Assembly (NCBI RefSeq): GCF_039555335.1
Contig: NC_092641.1
Coordinates: forward strand, 36,666,548-36,730,547
Source of the DNA: Amphiura filiformis
Taxonomy: Eukaryota > Echinodermata > Ophiuroidea > Amphilepidida > Amphiuridae
Direction: 5' to 3'
DNA: 64,000 nucleotides
Made by a program: the position numbers and the translations under genes. The notes under the pieces are model-generated. The model searched no databases. It saw nothing but the letters and a program-made list of their open reading frames with translations, and was not told the origin of the DNA. Within the stretch, counting starts at the first letter, position 1, and the number at the start of each line of letters is the position of its first letter. Of this stretch, positions 25,215 to 64,000 are shown one piece after another.

Positions 25215-25451
25215 CAATACTTTAATTCTCTAAATCCAATATGGTAAATTTTCCATAGCATTTTGCAAGTGGCTATGTTGAGTCAAGTTCTTCAAGACAA
25301 ATTCTGCAGTCAAAACAGAACCGCCAACATGACCAGTATACATGCAAACCTGCTACTTAATTAAACAAAGGTTGTTCTCTAAAAAAAACCAGAAAAAAAA
25401 CCACATTAATTGTTATGCATTATTTTTCTTGGGCTAAAAATAATGTGATAA

Positions 25452-57972
<32,521 letters not shown>

Positions 57973-58602
57973 TTTAATTAATTGTATTCTCTGTGTTCGT
58001 GATGATCATTTTGTTACATTGGGAGTGCCTTAGAAGGAAATCATCGGAAATCGGCCAATTATCTGTAGGCGGTTGCCAGTGCTCCAAGATACCAAGTTGC
58101 CCAGTTGAGTTTAAAGGGTCTTTTTTGTTACTCGTAAAAATCCCTAGTTTTGCGGTGGCGCTATAGCAGGGAATTGCTATTAATTAATTCCATGAGCCCA
58201 GGTGAACCTGAGCCTGAACCTGAAGAAGCGCTATTAAAAAGAAGAGTCAATCAATAAGTGATTCAATAAGTGAATCAGAATCACACATTGATCATCGAAA
58301 GAACGTAAACTGTACACATTTTAAAATTTCTCATTATTTGTTTGTTTTTCTCATGTAAAAAAGTACCAGTAACGAAATTGCGAAGCAGCAGTGCAAAAAA
58401 GAAACCCTCCTTAATATTGAGCCCATAAATATGAAATTTTAAGTCTTCCAGCATGCAAAAATATAGCTATTAGTATTAATTAGGCCTATAGGCCTAATGC
58501 TAATAATTTCCGGTAATAAATCTATACTTTAAATGTTGAAATAATACATATCCGGGGAATATAGTTTGTTTTGTTGTTTTTACTTTGTACACCTTTCGAG
58601 TG
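57973..58602. other. LIPE upstream region
   Basis: Immediately upstream of the LIPE start codon. Holds the LIPE promoter by position, but no core promoter motif stands out. A TAGGCCTATAGGCCTA palindrome pair lies near 58482-58497. Confidence 0.4.
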
Positions 58603-59062
58603 TGGTTCCAGGCGCGGATTCAGGGGCGCCCCCCCCAAAAAAAAAAAAAAAAAGAGGAAAGGAGAGAAGAGAAGAGAAAGAGGAAAAGAGGGGGAAAAGA
58701 GAAAAGGAGAAGGGAAAAAGGTTAAATTGCACGTAATTGAGTAGGTCCATGCCTAAATAAACTGCAAGCGGGTCAATCAAAAGTAGGCCCTGTACTATTT
58801 AGGCCTGTGATTAGTTTAGGCATTGCTTGAAGGCGGGTCCTCCGCCCAAAAGCATGTAAACATTACTGCGGGCCCGCCGATACCGCAGGGCCCGTCACAT
58901 TTTGTCACCAAAGTCAGTATTAAGACGGACTCCGGATGCTGCCTTCAACATCGATCCAAGCATGCGAATCTAAGGCCTATAAAGTATGTCAGTGTAACAT
59001 TTAAAACTTTGCCAATTGAGTTCGGGCCCTTTTTTGTTGTTAAAAGCAATGATATAATATAA

Positions 59063-59652
59063 AAATGATGCACCAAATGGCTTCAATTGGACCTTCATTT
59101 TGCAAAAATTTCCAAACTTCTGAGGGGGAACATCCCCCTCAGACACCACCTGCGTATATAAACAACTGCCCGTTTTCGCTCCTGTATTTCACGCCCAGCA
59201 CTTGATGTTTAAACAAATAATTTATACAATAACAGTGAAAAAAAAGTGGCTTCAATTGGCCTGTCATTTCAAAAAATTTATTTTTTCGGCTTTTTCACGC
59301 TAAAATTTTGCACAATAATAATGACAAAATGGTCCACCAAATCGCTTCGATTAGGTCTTCATTTTGCACAAGTTTCTCACTTCCGAGGGGGCACATCCCT
59401 CCTCAGACACCCCCGTGCGTGGCGCAACTTTATGGGTACATAATAAGCAATATAAATAATACAATAAAAGTCAAAACTTGTCCACGAATGGCTTCAACTG
59501 GGCTCAAATTTTAGGCTTTTTCAAACTAAAATTTTACACAATAATAGTGACAAAATGGTCCACCAAATGGCTTCAATTGGGTCTTCATTTTCCAAAAGTT
59601 TCTAACTTCTCAGGGGGGAACATCCCCCTCAGACACCCCCTGCGTCGAGCGA
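59063..59652. repeat. Three diverged copies of a noncoding unit
   Basis: The ordered phrases CACCAAATGGCTTCAATTGG, CTTCATTTTGCAAAA, TTCTGAGGGGGAACATCCCC and CTCAGACACC recur at 59063, 59322 and 59550. Within each, GGGGGAACATCCCCCTC can fold. Confidence 0.85.
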
Positions 59653-60239
59653 TTTTAATAATAATATTTATTTGAATTACTTGCAAAATACAAAAGTAAC
59701 AAAATAACAGTACATTTATACACACTCTACATTTCTTGACAAAAGCAAGTAATTCAGGATGAGTGAATGGGCTGAAAAGTCCAAATACAGAAGTGCCCAC
59801 TCATCCTGCACATGAAAGAATAATTTAAAATTAAAAGTACATAAAATAGAGAAAAGCAACATTTTGGAAAATAAAACCATTATGAAATCTTGAAACAATA
59901 TTATAAATATGTAAAATACAGGCATTTGAAAATACATAAGCCAAAACATGTTACACCACAAAATCATTTAAGCATATTCAAGTAAAACAATTTACATTTC
60001 AGACTTAAATACGACATGATGTAATTCAGAGGGATTTCCATTCCAAAGACGTGGAAGACTGGAAGTGAAACAAACAAAGAATTAAAGAAAGAAGATGGTT
60101 TGGCAGTTTGGTGCAAAAGCCTACCAGAGAACTAAAAGAAGCAGGCCCAAATTCATTGATTATTTTAAATCCAAAGACTAATCTTTAACACTTGTAAACA
60201 TCCTTAAACTTAGTCTACAAGCCTCTCAGAATAAGATGG

Positions 60240-60665
60240 ACGATCTTCAAAATCAACTTCAGGAAAATCTTTGTAGAACAAAGTACGAGTGATTTTCCTC
60301 TGGATTTTTTTCTAACCTATCAATATGATTCCTTTGAAATGGAGACCAGACACAAACACAATAAATTTTCAGCTCATCACTGCCCACAATATAAGAACTA
60401 CAGAATTTAGGAGACTTAGATCTAGTCATGTGCATGGTGGAAAACTTTGAAAGATTCAAAGGAAGTTTGTTACAAATTGACCACTGAAAAATGTTTTCAA
60501 TGTCCTGCTGAATCTTATGGTCTAAATCACCATAAATACTGTAGGACGGACAATTGAATTATCATCAGCAAACTGGAAAGAGAAGAAGAAACCACATCAT
60601 TTAAGTCATTAACAAACAGAAGAAATAAAATTGGACCAAGAACAGAGCCTTGAGGAACACCTGAA
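60240..60665 (-). pseudogene. Non-LTR reverse transcriptase fragment inside the composite element
   Basis: On the minus strand VTSGVPQGSVLGPILFLLFV, NDLNDVVSS, then FADDNSIV and, further on, CVCVWSPFQRNHIDRLEK. These are the RT palm motifs and a C-terminal segment of a Jockey/CR1-like element. Frames are broken. Confidence 0.85.
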
Positions 60666-60738
60666 GTTACATATATTTTTTTTAATATTTTTTAAAATTG
60701 CCCCCCCATGACTGCTCTAGATCCGCCATGTGGTTCCA

Positions 60739-61460
60739 CCTGTGTGCAACATATATAATATTTGGGGCCCTATGCATTTACTTGAAAGTAAGAAATTTGC
60801 AAAATGATTATAGGTTAACATAGTTCCGGGTTGGCCATTTACGTTAAGAAATTGATTTCCCGGCTTTTGCGGGAAATACAAGTTATACAGTACCGGTACC
60901 AGGGAATACCGTTAAACATGTAAACAAAACAATAAACATAGGACCTATTATAGTATTGTATCTATATCTATGTATTAAACTGGTTGGGTAATACTTTAGA
61001 CATATGTTTTGTTCATGTATTTGAATTACAAGCAAAAAGATTTCATATTCATTTTAATACCAAATGATTTCAACAAATTTTAGTAAATGTCAGTCAGATT
61101 GAGCAGTTAATTCCATTTCTTCACTAATATGAGTGATGTGTATGAACATGGATATTCAAAAAGCATCATAAATGATAGGCATTGATCTGAAAAATGCATC
61201 CTAAACAATTCTGGCAAGTGTTAAAAAAAATTGACCCTGTACGCGTATTGGCGGGCACTATCTTACTCTCTAAGCAAGTTAATTAATTTAATTTTCTCTG
61301 CTTTTATGTCAGGGATTTTAGACACAAATCCCAATAGGCCTTATAATAGTCTCCTTAAACTATAATAAATGGTAGCGTATCGTCCCAAGAATTATTTCCA
61401 ACATTTGGATATAAACACATAAAGTAATTACCCCACCACCTTTTATTACGAGGTAATAAA
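60739..61460. other. Intergenic, no gene seen
   Basis: AT-rich sequence with no recognised feature. Confidence 0.5.
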
Positions 61461-61678
61461 TACACTGTAAAAACAGTATTTAGCGATTAAACACTTTTCT
61501 AAACACAATTTTGCCACCACTTTGTAAACATGTTTAAAAGCTAAACATCATGTGTCAAATTTCTCAACATTGGTCAGTGATGGTGTTTTATTTCTAAACA
61601 TCTGACATCCATATTCGAAACATAACGTTTCTAAACACATTCTTGCCACCACTTTCTAAACGCTGTTTTTACAGTGTA
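61461..61678. mobile_element. Mariner-like MITE, TACACTGTAAAAACAG ends
   Basis: TACACTGTAAAAACAG and CTGTTTTTACAGTGTA are perfect inverted repeats beginning and ending with TA, the target of mariner-type elements. The interior repeats TTTCTAAACA.AT.TTGCCACCACTTT twice. Confidence 0.85.
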
Positions 61679-61880
61679 TAACTCAAAATCTATGGATACA
61701 TAAAACTGAAATAGTAAAAAGGAACACGGTTTTGTTCAAATTTGATACCACTTTTGTCTTAATAACCCAAACATTGTTGCTATAGTGAGTGACCAAGCCA
61801 AGTTCGAAATCTTTAATGAACTTTTTCAGTTGCTAATTCGCGCAAGAAGAATCTTGATCATATAATAGCGTTGTATCGCT

Positions 61881-61900
61881 GTCTTCAGTAGATAGCAGGT
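61881..61900 (+). repeat. Distant solitary copy of the minisatellite hairpin core
   Basis: GCTGTCTTCAGTAGATAGCA, one mismatch to the 31-bp unit core found 58 kb away, stands alone about 750 bp upstream of the PDE9A start codon. Confidence 0.8.
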
Positions 61901-62633
61901 ACGTGGATACACGAAGAATTAGCAACTATGTTGAAATTCATATCTATATTACTCAAGAACAGGTACAAGAATTTCACTGAGCATGCTGAGAACAAAACTT
62001 GACCAAAAGGTTGGCATGTCAGTTACTGCTGCAGTCAATAAAAGACATTTCAAACTATTAGCGGGACTGTTACTCGCGTTTTTCCCGAGTTAAGTTATCA
62101 CTATGTCCGTGAATAATAGTTGATAAAAATAATGATGGCATTTTATCAGGATTCAGAATTCCAACATCACCGGTAACGGTAACCATAACAACGAAAACTC
62201 CTAGTGAAAAAACGAATCCCTACAAATTGCAATTATTTTACCCACCTCGTTATCGTGCATCCTTATAATGTGATGAACTGTTGCCTAGCAACGCATCTCG
62301 GAGGAAGGTTAAAATCATCATTCACTACACTTTCTGCATCAGAAGGAAAGCTGGCACGAGAGAACGTGATTGGTAATTTTTCGTTGGCTGTGCTGTAGCA
62401 TAATGTGACATTGCATTCTTCGAATAAATCTGCCGAGTACCAAACAGTTTGTATTGATTCATTAGTCGATTCTCATGGTTGTTTTGTTGACAGAAACAAC
62501 ATGGTGAATTTTATATAACCATTACAGCATTTATGGACTCGGTATTAATTTAATATAATTTATTTGTTAATACAATATTATCGATTCGCAAGGACTTTCT
62601 AATACTAGAATATTACTGTGTTTTGTGAGGAAA

Positions 62634-62702
62634 ATGGGGAACGGAGCGAGTTATAGCAAAGCGAAGACCGTGTATTTGGATGTGAATGGCGAGCAACAGA
62701 AG
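62634..62702 (+). CDS. cGMP phosphodiesterase 9A, first coding exon (partial gene)
   Basis: ATG at 62634 opens 23 codons ending in AAG|GTATGT, phase 0. They read MGNGASYSKAKTVYLDVNG and EQQK. From memory of the family, human PDE9A begins MGSGSSSYRPKAIYLDIDG and RIQKV; Gly-2, the Ser/Tyr region, K..YLD..G and QK agree. Gly-2 with Ser-6 also fits an N-myristoylation site. PDE9A hydrolyses cGMP with high affinity; its catalytic domain would lie beyond this window. The match rests on a short exon, so a different protein with a similar N-terminus remains possible. Confidence 0.72.
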
Positions 62703-64000
62703 GTATGTGTCAATTTGTGATGTGATTTATATAACGAACTAAAGTAATTCACATTATCATGTTATTATGACAAAGCAAGTAAATTATAATTCTCGTTTGA
62801 TTGTACCTATAACATTAAAGTGGACACTTTATCTCCCGATATTCCAAATGAAATTTAATTTGCCGAACAATATTCATTGATTCAATTTTGCACATTAAAT
62901 CATAATTGCTATGATGAAACATAATGCTTAACAAAACTTTAGGACAGATCTGTCTTGATTATAAAATATCAATCGCTTTGATTTGGGGGTGAGGGGTCAA
63001 CTAGTATTCAATTTTGCAAATTTCAAGTCCCCTCATTTCTTTCAAAAGTCCGGATTTGTATGAACATTATTATTTAGTAATGAAGAGTTTTAGAGGCATT
63101 TTTGTGTTTTTACATTGAAGCTTGATATAGTAAAAGAACAGCATAATCGGTAGTGATTTTGCTGGATTTCTTAACCCCTTTTTTTATCTGCACATGAAAA
63201 GACATCATTATTATCAAAATCAATGGTGTCCCAAAAGTCGTACTGTCATTCCTACGTGTTCGAACGCCCATAAAAATACAATGTAACCCGATTTGTTTGA
63301 CCAGTTTAAATGATTTAAAAACATAAGCAAACGTTCGAATCAGATGCGTGAAAAAAAATTGTTTGCGGGGTCATCATATTTTGTTCTGATCTCATAGGAC
63401 ATGTACGTGAAGCCCCAAAACGAGGGTGAATTTTGCAATTTGAAGGGCCATTGCGAGCACGAAACCCGCCCAATTTTGCAATTTTACGCTATTATGGCAC
63501 AAAACACGGGTGTTTTTTTTTTGGATATAAAAAGGAAGATGCACAGGGCAATCGACCGTATCACATACTAAGTGATGTATTTGCAAAATGTTATTTCGAA
63601 AAAACGGCATTGAAATTCCTCAGGACGAGCATGACTATCTTGACATTCAGTGAACCAACTGTGTACTTTGATGAAGCTGTAAAAAAATCAATTAAAGGAT
63701 TTACATTTAAAATAAAAACATACCCTTCTAAATAACTCTAAACATTTTCTTTTCTGATTAAAATTTTACAGAGATTGTAATTTTGTGAAATTGACTTTTT
63801 ATGCGTTGTTGTGCGGCATTATCTGAAAAACATTTTTTAAACAAAGAAAATGTTAACTTGATATTAGTGAGTCAGGTGTGTAGGCCCCTACTTTCACCAA
63901 CCTGTATCTAAAATTAAAATAATGACAAGTCAATTAAAGAGATTTACATTTTAAATGAAAACCTACCCTTCTTTTCTGATTAAAAATGTACAGAGATTGT
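62703..64000. other. Intron 1 of the PDE9A-like gene
   Basis: No second exon was recognised before the window ends. The open frame at 63433-63735 has no recognisable domain, and the phrase AAATCAATTAAAG.GATTTACATTTAAAAT..AAAACCTACCC recurs at 63688 and 63935, indicating repeat-derived sequence. Confidence 0.5.

Larger units (their letters stand above)
58611..60728. mobile_element. Composite DNA transposon, 2.1 kb, with a 10-bp target duplication
   Basis: TGTGGTTCCA occurs directly on both sides (58601-58610 and 60729-60738). The ends GGCGCGGATTCAGGGGCG and CTAGATCCGCCA are inverted imperfectly. A 9-10-bp duplication is compatible with a Mutator-like insertion. Inside are a G/A-rich tract, three diverged copies of a repeat (59063, 59322, 59550) and part of a non-LTR reverse transcriptase (60240-60665). 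No intact transposase was found. Confidence 0.7.

Noticed and set aside
63433-63735. 100-codon open frame on the plus strand, tested as PDE9A exon 2
   Set aside because: No similarity to PDE9A or another family I recognise, no clear acceptor, and part of it recurs as a repeat at 63935.

Overview
This is an AT-rich, intron-rich animal genomic window with long introns, many microsatellites and dozens of small DNA transposons. The palindrome TAGGCCTA and its near variants recur through the unique sequence. Together with the gene types this suggests a marine invertebrate deuterostome, perhaps an echinoderm. That placement is an inference from texture and was not tested by any search.

Three genes can be supported. 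(1) A plus-strand CAP-superfamily gene resembling GAPR-1/GLIPR2 has three exons at 10001-15398; its first coding exon was not found. (2) A minus-strand hormone-sensitive lipase gene (LIPE) runs from the start codon at 57972 to the stop at 25452, with about ten exons. It contains the HGGGF oxyanion motif, the GDSAGG nucleophile motif and the DP..DD and LPHGF segments that carry the catalytic Asp and His. (3) The first coding exon of a gene starting at 62634 on the plus strand matches the N-terminus of cGMP phosphodiesterase PDE9A. LIPE and PDE9A are head to head, 4.7 kb apart. cGMP signalling affects lipolysis through HSL in mammals, so the pairing is notable, but it may be coincidence.

The most interesting content is inside LIPE. 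Two tandem versions of one exon (50905-51023 and 50716-50834) have identical length (119 nt), phase and flanking splice signals but only 17 of 39 identical residues. They are separated by a 70-nt intron with a branch-point-like TACTAAT 11 nt from the donor. This is the architecture of mutually exclusive exons. They are preceded by a non-canonical GC donor. The next exon ends in a 78-bp (26-codon) tandem triplication that repeats its own splice donor three times in frame, which could give proteins with one, two or three copies of a 26-residue unit. The gene also shows two clear single-base deficits in exons 8 and 10, and possibly a third at the exon 1/2 junction. They are either assembly errors or a damaged allele.

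Region by region: 1-9.9 kb has no recognised gene but holds a 44-bp tandem repeat and a 2-kb minisatellite of 31-bp units with a hairpin core. 10-15.4 kb is the CAP gene, whose large intron holds two small hAT-like elements and an inverted, 37-bp-period relative of the same minisatellite. 15.5-25.4 kb is intergenic with several foldback elements. 25.4-58 kb is LIPE, with a 144/288-bp satellite, foldback elements and two degenerate non-LTR retrotransposons, each interrupted by a smaller element. 58-62.6 kb is the LIPE/PDE9A intergenic region with a 2.1-kb composite transposon. 62.7-64 kb is PDE9A intron 1.
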